Positions 8,917 to 17,496 are shown, counted from the stretch's first letter. The stretch: 48,446 nt of DNA from JBOGUF01 sp050696075 (GCA_050696075.1 JBOGUF010000137.1:1-48446); one strand, 5' to 3'. Notes: generated from the sequence alone by a model not told the origin. Translations and numbers: made by a program.

Positions 8917-10974
8917 ATGGCTGACGACTCGGCGCCGCGTCGCATCGAGCGCCTTCGGAGCGACATCGAGCGTTGGAACTACGAATACCACGTTCTGGAC
9001 CGGCCCACCGTTTCCGACGCCGACTACGACGACGCATTGCGCGAATTGCGGGCACTTGAAGAAGAACATCCTGAGCTCGTGACGCCGGAGTCGCCAACCC
9101 AGCGTGTTGGCGCGACTCCCCAATCTGCCTTCGCCAAGGTGCAGCACCCCGTTCCCCTGCTTTCACTCAGCAACGTCTTTGGTCGCGAGGAGCTAGAGGG
9201 ATGGGCGGCGCGTGCCCGAAAGTTCGCCGGCGTCGACCAACTGGCCTTCGTGACCGAGCCGAAGGTAGATGGCTTGGCCGTTGCGCTCACCTATGTCGAT
9301 GGTGCCCTGCACCACGGCGCAACGCGAGGTGATGGGCTCGTTGGCGAAAACATTACCCCAAATCTGCGCACTATTCGCACCGTTCCGCTGCAATTGCGCC
9401 CTTCCCCTCACGACCCAATGCCACGAACGATCGAGGTGCGGGGCGAGATCTTCATGCGCAAGGCAGACTTCGAGCGACTCAATCGAGGCATCCTCGAAAA
9501 GGGCGGCGATCCATTCATGAATCCCCGCAACGCGTCCGCAGGTTCGCTCCGGCAGCTCGACGCGAAGATCACGGCCTCCCGCCCACTCCGCCTCTTCAGC
9601 TACGGCGTCGGCTACGTCGAAGGCGCACCCGCGCCGGCGACGCATCTCGACGCGCTGGCGATGCTCGCGGACTTCGGATTCGTTACGTCACTCGATGCCC
9701 AGCTCCACGACTCGATCGACGCGTTATGGGAGCGTTGCGCCTGGTGGCAAGAGCGCCGGGAACACCTCGACTTCGAGATCGACGGAGTCGTGATCAAAGT
9801 CAACAGTGTCCGCCTCCAAGAAGAGATCGGGTACGTCGCCCGCGAGCCGCGCTGGGCCACCGCCTACAAGTTCCCGGCAATCCAGAAGACCACCGTGCTC
9901 GAAGATATCCAGATCAATGTCGGGCGCACGGGTACGCTCAATCCGCTCGCCATCCTCCAGCCCGTCAACATCGGCGGCGTCCTCGTGCGCCGGGCGACCT
10001 TGCACAACGAGGATGAGATTGCGCGCAAGGACATTCGCATCGGCGATACCGTGGTCGTCCAGCGCGCCGGCGATGTCATCCCACAGATCGTGATGGTCGT
10101 CACCGAAAAGCGAACGGGCAAGGAACGGGTTTTCACCATGCCCGAAGCTTGCCCCGTTTGCCAGTCGCCGACGCATCGCGAGCCCGGCGAGGCGATGCGC
10201 TATTGCACCAACGCTGCCTGTCCGGCCCAGCTCAAGGAGCACCTCCACCACTTTGTGGCCCGCACCGCGATGGACATCGCGGGGATGGGATCGAAACTGA
10301 CCGACCGTTTCGTCGATTTGGGCTGGCTGAAGGACGCCGCCGACCTCTACTATCTCGACTGGGAGGCCGTCGCTAGCCTGGAGGGACTCGGCGCGAAAAG
10401 CGCCGCCAACTTGCGGTCCGCCGTTGAAGCGAGTAAGCAGCGCCCGGTCGCGCGGCTGGTCAACGCACTCGGCATCCGACACGTCGGGGAACGCACGGCG
10501 TCGCTGCTGGTCGATCGGTTCGGCTCGATCGATGCGCTGCTCGGCGCCTCGCTCGACGAGATCAACGCCGTCGGCGGCATTGGCGAGATTGTGGCGAAAA
10601 GCACCTTCGACTTCTTCCAAGAACCGCGCAATCGTGCGATCATCGAAAAACTTCGCGCCGCGGGCCCGCGGTTCGAGGACGACGGCGGACCGCGAGACGG
10701 GCGGGCTCCCCTGAGTGGCCTGACCTTCGTCATAACCGGCCGCTTGGAGTCGATGACCCGGCCGCAAGCCGAGGAACGCCTGCGCCGTGCCGGGGCAAAC
10801 GTCACCAGCTCCGTTTCGAAGAAGACGAGCTACGTCCTAGCCGGTGAAGAGGCGGGGAGCAAAGCAGATCGGGCGTTAGAACTCGGCGTGCCGTTGATCG
10901 ACGAGCAGGCAATGCTGGCCATGCTTTCCGAATCAACACGCACGGCGACGACGCCGAACGAGGGAAACGAGTAG
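8917..10974 (+). CDS. ligA: NAD-dependent DNA ligase
   Basis: It seals nicks in replication and repair using NAD+. The 685-residue protein has the full bacterial architecture: domain Ia, adenylation domain with catalytic Lys116 in EPKVDG, OB fold, a four-cysteine zinc finger (CPVC...CTNAAC), helix-hairpin-helix repeats (GIRHVGERTASLLVDRFGS), and a C-terminal BRCT domain (LSGLTFVITGRLESM). The ATG at 8917 is preceded by GGGGAGAG at suitable distance; longer in-frame starts upstream lie in the divergent promoter region. The neighbouring repair nuclease is divergent, with about 130 bases between the two starts. Confidence 0.96.
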   Translation: MADDSAPRRIERLRSDIERWNYEYHVLDRPTVSDADYDDALRELRALEEEHPELVTPESPTQRVGATPQSAFAKVQHPVPLLSLSNVFGREELEGWAARARKFAGVDQLAFVTEPKVDGLAVALTYVDGALHHGATRGDGLVGENITPNLRTIRTVPLQLRPSPHDPMPRTIEVRGEIFMRKADFERLNRGILEKGGDPFMNPRNASAGSLRQLDAKITASRPLRLFSYGVGYVEGAPAPATHLDALAMLADFGFVTSLDAQLHDSIDALWERCAWWQERREHLDFEIDGVVIKVNSVRLQEEIGYVAREPRWATAYKFPAIQKTTVLEDIQINVGRTGTLNPLAILQPVNIGGVLVRRATLHNEDEIARKDIRIGDTVVVQRAGDVIPQIVMVVTEKRTGKERVFTMPEACPVCQSPTHREPGEAMRYCTNAACPAQLKEHLHHFVARTAMDIAGMGSKLTDRFVDLGWLKDAADLYYLDWEAVASLEGLGAKSAANLRSAVEASKQRPVARLVNALGIRHVGERTASLLVDRFGSIDALLGASLDEINAVGGIGEIVAKSTFDFFQEPRNRAIIEKLRAAGPRFEDDGGPRDGRAPLSGLTFVITGRLESMTRPQAEERLRRAGANVTSSVSKKTSYVLAGEEAGSKADRALELGVPLIDEQAMLAMLSESTRTATTPNEGNE

Positions 10975-11020
10975 CCATCCCGCTCCAAGGCGGGGCGCGG
11001 CTGTTGCCAGGAGGCAGAGG

Positions 11021-11239
11021 ATGAGTGGCTACTCGGTGCCGTCCCGCGAAGATGACCCGGTCCATACCGTGCGCACGATCGGCCGCGTGGCGCAGATGAT
11101 CATCGAGTTGCGCAACGAATACGTCGAACAGCCCCGCCCCGAAACCTTGCGTCAAATCGAACAGCGGCTAGAAGACTTGCATCTCTTGCTCGAAGAGTTG
11201 CGCAATCGGATCGCGGCGCATCCTGAGCGCAACGAATGA
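11021..11239 (+). CDS. Small helical protein of unknown function downstream of ligA
   Basis: A 72-residue protein, mostly charged and probably alpha-helical, with heptad-like leucines in the second half (LEDLHLLLEELRNRI). It has no signal peptide or cysteines. A strong ribosome site, AGGAGG six bases before ATG, supports it as a real gene. It lies 46 bases after ligA in the same direction and is probably co-transcribed. I do not recognise the family. Confidence 0.7.
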   Translation: MSGYSVPSREDDPVHTVRTIGRVAQMIIELRNEYVEQPRPETLRQIEQRLEDLHLLLEELRNRIAAHPERNE

Positions 11240-11271
11240 CGCGAAGATAAGGGTCTATGCAGTTGCGTCCA

Positions 11272-11295
11272 CGAGCGTGGTGTACCACGTGCTCG
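11272..11295. repeat. Imperfect palindrome downstream of the ligA unit
   Basis: Arms CGAGC/GCTCG and GTGGT/ACCAC surround a GT centre, with a two-base asymmetry. It could end ligA transcription, but no run of T follows. The stretch from here to the transposase remnant (11296-11385) shows nothing else. Confidence 0.35.
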
Positions 11296-11385
11296 GTAAC
11301 GGGCGTGGCGTCCCAGATGTGAGACGGCCACCGCGTGATCGTCAACGAGATCTGCTCAAGGAACTCGGGACGAGGAGACACGACG

Positions 11386-11887
11386 ATGGCCACTGGGCCA
11401 AGTGTCGACCTGTCTGGCTGGTTGGTGTTCTTCCGCGACCTGACCGCCCGCGGCCTGACCGGCGTGCGGCTGGTCACCAGCGATGCGCGCCGCGTCCTGG
11501 CAGCGATGCAGGACCCACTACACGGCCAACCTCATGTTCGTCACCCCGAAGAATGCGTGGGGCTGGGTCACTGCGCAGTGGCACAGCGTCTACGACCAGC
11601 CCGACGCTGCCTCGGTGCGCGCCCAGTTCGACCGGGTCATCGACGCCCTGGCCGAGAAGCTGCCCACTATCGCCGAGTACCGCGACTCCGCGCGTGCGGC
11701 CGGCCTCGCCTTCACCGCGTTCCCCAAGGCAATCTGGCGCCAGTTCTGGTTCAACTACCCGCAAGAACGGCCCAACCGCGAGATCCGCCGCCGCACCGAC
11801 ATCGTCGGCATCTTCCCCGACCGCAATGCCCTCTTCCGTTCTTCCGGTTTCTGCTTTGCGTGGCCGATGGCCCTGGCTGGGCGATGA
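11386..11887 (+). pseudogene. IS256-family (mutator-type) transposase remnant with internal deletion
   Basis: The first frame reads a catalytic-domain segment (GWLVFFRDLTARGLTGVRLV then TSDA). The next bases continue in another frame as ASWQRCRTHYTANLM and go on to FPKAIWRQFW, NREIRRRTD and VGIFP, all hallmarks of IS256 transposases. About a dozen residues between TSDA and ASWQRC are missing and the frame changes there, near base 11490. The N-terminal half of the transposase and everything after NALFR are also missing. GAGGAG before ATG at 11386 is probably fortuitous. No terminal inverted repeats were found. The element is dead. Confidence 0.82.
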
Positions 11888-11932
11888 AGGCGGCACGCAT
11901 CGTGGCCATCGACCGCCACTCCTCGCCGGCCG

Positions 11933-12748
11933 CTATCTCGGGCCAGATCTGCTGTCGCTCGGCGAGCTCACCCGTGCCGCCAGGAAGTCCTCCCAGGTCC
12001 GCCGGCCAACAGCCCGGTCCGGGGCCAGGTTCGCGCCAGCCCGGAACGCGCGGGCGGCCTTGCCTGGGAGCCAGAGAGGCAGGATCAGCCGGTGCTTGCG
12101 ACTAGCCCGCAGATACCCGCGGAGCAGGTCGGCGAAGCTGAACACTTGTGGACCAGCTATGTCGGGCACCAGGCCGGCCGGCGTGTCGAGCGCAAGTTCC
12201 ACGAGCCGGGCCGCCACCTCACCGGGGTCGACCGGCTGGAACCGGAACCCGGCCGGGACCGGTATCACTGGCAGCTTGGCCATCTGCCGCGCTGTCAGCA
12301 AGGTCAGGTCATGGAACTGGGTGGCGCGCAGCGTCGTCCATGGCAGACCGGAGCCGGCCACGGCCCGCTCCGCGGCAAGCTTGGATCCGAAGTAGCCGAA
12401 CATCGCGCGGTCGATGCCGCTGACGACCGGGATCCTGTCGGCCCCGACGACCGAGATGTACACCAGGTGCCGCGCTCCGGCCCGCGCCGCGGCCCTTACC
12501 AGGTGCCGCGCCTTGTCCTCGTCGCCCTTGGCGCTGCCCGCGCAATGCACGATGACTTCGGTTCCAATCACAGCGGCTTCGATCCCCTCGCCCGTGGCCA
12601 GGTCACCAGTCACGAACTCGATACCCTCCCCATCCTCGCGGCTGCTCCGGCTGAGCACTCGGACGTCGCGCCCGGCGTCCCGCAGCCGCGGGACGACGAG
12701 CCGCCCCAAGGTGCCCGTGCCGCCGGTGACCAGAATGGGTGATGCCAT
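11933..12748 (-). CDS. NAD(P)-binding epimerase/SDR-family protein
   Basis: An atypical short-chain dehydrogenase of the NmrA/epimerase kind, 271 residues. Seen: N-terminal nucleotide-binding TGGTGTLG (residues 8-15), a YISVVGAD strand, and a YxxxK-type pair in YFGSK. The end, after TWEDFLAAR, is a non-conserved tail. A perfect AGGAGG lies five bases before the ATG. It is divergent from an ECF sigma factor. Epimerases of this sort are one of the three classic partner types of ECF41 sigma factors, so the two are probably functionally linked. The substrate is unknown. Confidence 0.85.
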   Translation of the reverse strand: MASPILVTGGTGTLGRLVVPRLRDAGRDVRVLSRSSREDGEGIEFVTGDLATGEGIEAAVIGTEVIVHCAGSAKGDEDKARHLVRAAARAGARHLVYISVVGADRIPVVSGIDRAMFGYFGSKLAAERAVAGSGLPWTTLRATQFHDLTLLTARQMAKLPVIPVPAGFRFQPVDPGEVAARLVELALDTPAGLVPDIAGPQVFSFADLLRGYLRASRKHRLILPLWLPGKAARAFRAGANLAPDRAVGRRTWEDFLAARVSSPSDSRSGPR

Positions 12749-12983
12749 GGTTGCCTCCTAATCTCGTGAGCCGTCCGGCGAAGGCCTGTTCCGGCTCGCC
12801 CGCGAGAATTGATCATCGTCGCGCGCGAGCAGCGGGAAACTGGCACGCAGCAGGACGAGCTTGATCGACTTCTACGGCAGGCCGCCTCGCGCCCCTGCCT
12901 ATCCGAGCGCCTGGAGGGCGTCCTTGACACCAAGCGCGCTCATCACCGGGTTGCTAGATTCGAGATTTCATAGCGCGTCTCCT

Positions 12984-13009
12984 TGTCACATCTCTCGTGT
13001 GTGAGGGTC
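12984..13009 (+). promoter_or_regulatory. Candidate ECF41-type promoter upstream of the sigma factor
   Basis: TGTCACA at 12984-12990 equals the -35 element I recall for ECF41 sigma factors. Fifteen bases on is GGTC (13006-13009), one base different from the reported -10 CGTC. This suggests autoregulation. The rest of the 313-base gap (12749-12983) shows nothing recognisable. I found no equivalent motif facing the epimerase. Confidence 0.5.
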
Positions 13010-13038
13010 ACTTCTATGACACGTCACTTCTATGACAC
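13007..13038. repeat. Perfect tandem 16-mer, GTCACTTCTATGACAC twice
   Basis: Two exact copies (13007-13022, 13023-13038) lie end to end just before the sigma gene. Each copy has inverted ends, GTCA and TGAC, so each could bind a dimer. They overlap the predicted transcription start of the ECF promoter. Confidence 0.8.
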
Positions 13039-13061
13039 CTGGCAACGAGAGGATGTGACCG

Positions 13062-13952
13062 ATGGACGAGAACGAGTGGCTGGCAGACCGCTTCGAGGAG
13101 CGCCGGGCCTATCTTCGGGCGGTGGCCTACCGGATGCTCGGCTCGCTCACTGAGGCAGACGACGCCGTCCAAGACACCTGGCTGCGCCTCAGCCGGGCAG
13201 GAGCCAGCGAGGTCGAAAACCTCGGTGGGTGGATGACCACGATTGTTGCCCGCGTCTGTCTGAACATGTTGCGGTCGCGCAACACTCGACGCGAGGAGTC
13301 GTTCGGTTTCCACATCCCCGATCCTGTCATCAGCCCCGAGGGAGTGCTCCAACCCGAAGAGGAAGCGTTGCTGGCGGACTCTGTCGGCCTCGCCCTCCTC
13401 GTTGTGCTCGATACCCTGTCACCGGCGGAACGGCTCGCGTTCGTGCTCCACGACATGTTCAAGCTGCCATTCGAGGAGATCGCTCCCATGGTCGATCGAT
13501 CTCCTGCAGCAGCGAGACAGCTCGCCAGCAGGGCACGGCGACGTGTCAAAGGCGCCGAGATACCGGCTCCCGACCCCGATCTCGCTCGTCAACGAGACGT
13601 GGTCGACGCCTTCTTCCTGGCAGCACGTGGGGGTGACTTCGACGCCCTCGTCGCGCTGCTCGACCCCGACGTCGTGCTGCGATCCGACTTTGGCGCCAGG
13701 CGGCCCGCCGCCTCCAAGGTGATCCATGGCGCGGCGGCCGTCGCCAGGCAGGCACTCATGGGCGCGCTCCCGGCTGCCCACCTGCGCGCCGCGCTGGTGA
13801 ACGGAGCAGCCGGAGTGGTCGTCACCGTGCGTGGACGGCCTTTCGCCGTAATGGGTTTCACCGTCGCAGAGGGCAAGATCGTCGAGATCGACGCGATCGC
13901 CGATCCCGCACGCGTCCGAAGAATCGCCGCGGTCGTTCTTAGCGACGAGTAA
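13062..13952 (+). CDS. ECF RNA polymerase sigma factor with C-terminal SnoaL-like domain (SigJ/ECF41 type)
   Basis: An extracytoplasmic-function sigma factor of 296 residues. Region sigma2 lies at about 12-75 (YRMLGSLTEADDAVQDTWLR), sigma4 at about 115-165 (LSPAERLAFVLHDMF...PFEEIAPMVDRSPAAARQLA), and an NTF2/SnoaL-like domain fills about 185-290. In ECF41 members the C-terminal domain replaces a separate anti-sigma factor and tunes activity. No anti-sigma gene is visible next to it, which fits. AGAGG lies nine bases before ATG. Intact, unlike most of its neighbours. The stop codon directly abuts an IS481 remnant. Confidence 0.92.
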   Translation: MDENEWLADRFEERRAYLRAVAYRMLGSLTEADDAVQDTWLRLSRAGASEVENLGGWMTTIVARVCLNMLRSRNTRREESFGFHIPDPVISPEGVLQPEEEALLADSVGLALLVVLDTLSPAERLAFVLHDMFKLPFEEIAPMVDRSPAAARQLASRARRRVKGAEIPAPDPDLARQRDVVDAFFLAARGGDFDALVALLDPDVVLRSDFGARRPAASKVIHGAAAVARQALMGALPAAHLRAALVNGAAGVVVTVRGRPFAVMGFTVAEGKIVEIDAIADPARVRRIAAVVLSDE

Positions 13953-13954
13953 TG

Positions 13955-14188
13955 GCAACCGGGAAGTGCTCGGCGGGGATCCGGCCGAGCTTCTTGACGT
14001 CGAGGTGGACCAGCTCACCGGGACGTTCCCGCTCATAGCGCACGCCGGTGGCTTCCGAGGCCCGGATCACCGCACCGGCGGGAAAACCCCATCGCCGCGG
14101 CGATGTGCGCCTTCTTCCACCCTCGCTGATGCCGCCGAACGATCAACTGCCGGCCATGAACCGTCGTGCGGGCGTTAGCGTTGGACAC
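13955..14188 (-). pseudogene. IS481-type transposase remnant, internally deleted
   Basis: Starting from GTG at 14188, the minus strand reads NARTTVHGRQLIV, GWKKAHIAAAMGFSRR, which is the N-terminus of an IS481 transposase. Near base 14085 the frame shifts and the text resumes with ATGVRYERERPGELVHLDVKK and LGRIPAEHFP, which belongs well downstream, at the start of the DDE domain. Everything after is missing. The next 230 bases (14189-14419) contain no feature I recognise. Confidence 0.75.
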
Positions 14189-14419
14189 GAGAACTTCCGT
14201 GGTGATGTGAGCCCTTGTCGAGATGCAGCGGAGCATGCACGTCCGCGCCTGGCGGACTCTTCACAATCCGCCGCGGCCGAATCGGGTCCGAGAAGGAGGA
14301 GTGGAAGGGCCGAAGGCATAGCAATGGGCACTGCCGGCGGGTCGAGTCCACCCTGGTCATCGCCGCGCGTACCGCGGCATATCCGGGTGTTCTCCGGGGG
14401 CCGTTCGGGGCGCGCCACC

Positions 14420-15539
14420 TCAGTCACCGGGGAGCAGCCGAGCCTCGGCGCTTGGCAGCTTGCTCCACCAGTGGTCGTAACGGCGGTAGACCTCCGGTTC
14501 CCGGTCGGCGAGGAACGCCACCAGCGACCGGGCCTCGGCAGCGAGTCTCTCCCAAATGTCGTCCGGTAGGCGGTGGAAGGCGGTCGCCTCGATTCCTCCC
14601 TCGACCGAGCGCCACACGCCGGCGACGTAGCCGTCGACCAGCAGGGTCGGCAGCACGTCGCCGTTCATCCGGGCGACAAGTGTGCGGTAGTTGGGTGGAA
14701 TGATCCGGCTGCGGTCGGAGTAGGCCAGCAGGACGCTGTCCCACATGGCCATCAGCCGGGGCGGCGCCGGCGTGTCCTCGTCCCGGTGCACTGCGCCGGG
14801 GATATCGAACAGGTCCTCGCCGTTCGGCCCCTCCAGCCAATCGAGGTCACCGGCGAGCGCTTGCAGCGCCTTCCTGGCCCTGGCCCGCTGAACCTGGGCG
14901 AACTGGGCCACATCCGCCACCGATGCCGGCCCGAATCCCTCGAGATAGCGCAGGACCAGCGTCTGCAGAGACCCGGCAGACACGTCCGGGTCCGCCAGCA
15001 CCGGCCTGGTCCGGGGCGCGACGTACGACGTCCGAGAGTCGAACGACCACGGACCTCCGGTGGGCGCGCGCAGCAGCGGCGCGTACTGCCGCAACCCCCA
15101 CCACGCTCCGGGCTTCGGCCGCGTGCCCAGCCGTTGCTCGAGCCACGCCTCGAACTCCGCGGCCGTTCGAGGCTGGGCGGCGAACGCCAGCACTTCCGGG
15201 ACTAGCATGTCGGCGTCCTCGACGGTCAGCCCGGACACCGTAAAGCGGTCGTCGAGCTTGGCGGCACGAAGCGACAGCTCCAGGGCCTCCCGGAACGCCT
15301 GGTAGTCGTCGGCGAGGACGGCATGCAGCGTCATCCGCACCATGTTCGACTTAACGACCGTGCCGTCGGCGAAGGCGACGTCGAGTTCGGCCGGGTCGAA
15401 ATCGGTGAGCCGGTTCCAGAGCGCGAGGTACGGCGAGGCCGCCTGTTGCGCCTGCAACGCCGAGGGACTCCCGCTCCAGCAGCAGCTGCCGGCCAAGCGT
15501 GGCGCGGTTGAGTTCCCGTGCGGTGGCGGTGATCCTCAT
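14420..15539 (-). pseudogene. AlkZ-like (HTH_42 winged-helix) DNA glycosylase, frameshifted
   Basis: Members of this superfamily (AlkZ, YcaQ) remove bulky alkylated bases and interstrand crosslinks. The N-terminus, MRITATARELNRATLGRQLL from 15539, is in one frame. From about base 15460 the protein continues in another frame with ALQAQQAASPYLALWNR and the remaining 340 residues to LLPGD. The QAQ is the catalytic QxQ motif. Relatives have about eight more residues between LLLERESLG and ALQAQ, so a short deletion shifted the frame. A shortened product could in theory start inside the second frame. Sequencing error is possible. Confidence 0.75.
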
Positions 15540-15604
15540 CTTGGGATCGTCTCGTTCGTCATGTCACGCAGAACTCGTTGCCCTCTCGGGAAGGGAAGAC
15601 ACGC

Positions 15605-16157
15605 TCATTCGCGGCCCATCCAGGTGGCCACGCAAACCTCGTTGCCCTCGGCGCCGGCCAGCACCCACCACGCCGGCGCGTACCGGTCAGTCACCAGGTG
15701 GCCGCCGGCAGCGATCGCCGCCGCGATGCACTCCTCGGCCTGGTCGTGCGGCACGGAGACGTCGATGTGGATGCGATTGCGCTGCGCGCCAGAACGGCAA
15801 CACCTCGGGGCCGACGAGCGCGTCGATCGTGACCTGGACCGTTTGCACGGCGGTCGGGTCGGCAAGCACGTCCAGCTGACGCGCTGCCGCCGAGATCTGC
15901 CGGGCCAGCGCGACGTCACGCTCGCTCAGCCCGTCGATGTCGAACGTCTTCAGACGCACCGTCTCGCCCTCGGACCTCAGGTCGACCTCGGGGTGATGGT
16001 TCGCGGCGCCGGCCGGCCTGCCGATCGCGTCCACCAGTGCGACGCCCGCCGCGAACGACCCGGTACGGAAGTGCGCGCACACCCCTCCGAACATCACCCG
16101 CCAATCCTCGACGCCGGCGGCCTCGTGAAACTGCCGCGGCGAGATCCGCTCGGTCAT
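15605..16157 (-). pseudogene. Pterin-4a-carbinolamine dehydratase-like/VOC fusion, frameshifted by deletion
   Basis: Residues 1-95 from 16157 resemble a pterin dehydratase-type domain (GVCAHFRTGSF, NHHPEVDL, LSERDVALARQISAAA). A glyoxalase/VOC domain begins with VQVTIDALVGPEVLPFW. After FWRA the reading continues in another frame as RNRIHIDVSVPHDQAEECI and ends with WWVLAGAEGNE and ATWMGRE. Some 30-35 residues in the middle of the VOC domain are missing, and the frame is lost at about base 15790. It follows the glycosylase pseudogene's pattern of one internal deletion. Confidence 0.72.
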
Positions 16158-16215
16158 GCCCCAAACCTAACGCCGTGGGTCTGCCCGCCCCTATCCCGAC
16201 GATGAAAGGCCGCCC

Positions 16216-17496
16216 TCAGCCCGGCGGATCCTGCCCGACGAGCCCGTCCACCGACTCCCGGATCAGGTCGGCATGGCCGTTGTGCCGCGCGTACTCCTCG
16301 ATCATGTTGAGCAGGATGTAGCGCAGGCTGGGTGACTCACCGCGAGCGTCGGTGATCCTCGTGCCCGGCCGCTCCAGGCCTCCGTCGGCCAGCGCTTCGG
16401 CGATCAGCGAACGGGAGCGGGCCACGGCGTCCCGCCAGAGCGCATACAGCTGCTCCGGGGTGTCGTCGGCAGCCGTACGCCAGTCCCATTCGTGGTCGGC
16501 GTCCCAGTCCACCATGTTCCACGGGGGCCTCTGCTCTCGCCCGTGCAGCCACTCGGAGGACATGTCGTCCTCGAATCGGGCCAGGTGCTTGAGCATCCCG
16601 CCCAGCGTCATCGACGAGGGGCCGAGCGTCGCCCGCAGGGCGGCCGCGTCCAGTCCCTCGCACTTCCATGCGAAGGTGGCGCGTTGGCGCTCCAGGTAGC
16701 CCAAGAGGGTGGCGGCCTCGTCGCCCGCGACGGGAGGTTCAGGCCTGCGCTGCTCATCCACGCTGGTCATGGGCGGTGAATCGACCGGCGGGGCCGCCGT
16801 TGAGCCCAGGATCGCCCGCCCGAGTTCCTCGGGCCGGGTGAACTGCGGCCAGTGGCCGGTGGGTAGGTCGACGTAGGCGACGTCGCGGATCTTCGTAATT
16901 TCCCGCACGGGTTGCTCGCCCTGCTCGATCCAGTTCCGGAGCGTCTCGCTGGTGAACTCGGTCGAGATGACGGTGACGGGCACGTCGTAGCGGCGTTCGT
17001 CGGTGAGCTGCTGCGGGTCGCGGGTAACGCGCTCGGGCGAAGGGATCGCGCGCTCGCGGAACTCGGCGCGCGCCTTGTCGTCGAGATCGGCGAGCTCATC
17101 GTCCTCGAAGGCCGACCAGTCCGGCAGCGGGACCTCGCCGTTCTCGGCCGGGAACCCGTCGGCGACGGCGTCTCCGTCGCCCGTGGGGAAGCCGCCGACG
17201 TAGACGACGCGGGCGACCCGGTCGGGCCGCGCGTCGACCGCGGCATGGGCAATCGCGGCGCCGGCGGAGTGTCCGACGAGCACAACCTTCCCGTCGGCGA
17301 GGTCGACGGAGTCGATCGCCGTGATGACCGCGTCGATGTGGTCGCGCAGGGTGATCCCGGAGCGGTCGGCGTCCTGGGACTCCATACCGGGCAACGTGAT
17401 CGGGTGGGTGCGATGACCCGCCTGCTCGAGGACGGGGACGACCTTCGCCCACGACGATTCGTCGAGCCAGAGGCCGGGAATCAGGATGATGTCCAT
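16216..17496 (-). CDS. Alpha/beta hydrolase fused to DinB-type domain
   Basis: A single 426-residue reading frame joins two domains that are normally separate. Residues 1-235 are an alpha/beta hydrolase with the nucleophile elbow GHSAG (75-79, Ser77) and the late His in TGHWPQF. Residues about 245-425 are a DinB/DUF664-type four-helix domain (LLGYLERQRATFAWKCEGLD, MLKHLARFEDDM, MIEEYARHNGHADLIRE), a fold used by thiol-dependent and metal-dependent enzymes. The linker contains MTSVDEQ, which looks like the former start of a separate DinB gene. GGAGG precedes the ATG, and a good promoter lies upstream. It is intact in an otherwise decaying region. Confidence 0.85.
   Translation of the reverse strand: MDIILIPGLWLDESSWAKVVPVLEQAGHRTHPITLPGMESQDADRSGITLRDHIDAVITAIDSVDLADGKVVLVGHSAGAAIAHAAVDARPDRVARVVYVGGFPTGDGDAVADGFPAENGEVPLPDWSAFEDDELADLDDKARAEFRERAIPSPERVTRDPQQLTDERRYDVPVTVISTEFTSETLRNWIEQGEQPVREITKIRDVAYVDLPTGHWPQFTRPEELGRAILGSTAAPPVDSPPMTSVDEQRRPEPPVAGDEAATLLGYLERQRATFAWKCEGLDAAALRATLGPSSMTLGGMLKHLARFEDDMSSEWLHGREQRPPWNMVDWDADHEWDWRTAADDTPEQLYALWRDAVARSRSLIAEALADGGLERPGTRITDARGESPSLRYILLNMIEEYARHNGHADLIRESVDGLVGQDPPG

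Noticed and set aside
12790..12972. Small plus-strand open frame of about 55 codons upstream of the sigma factor
   Set aside because: It has no ribosome site, no family resemblance and ends just before the ECF-type promoter. It may be a relic, but I cannot support it.
13419..14036. 205-codon minus-strand frame over the sigma factor
   Set aside because: A shadow of the sigma gene; the IS481 remnant nearby is in other frames.
11386..14188. Composite transposon carrying the sigma-epimerase pair
   Set aside because: The two flanking IS remnants belong to different families, both are truncated, and no terminal repeats or target duplications are visible.
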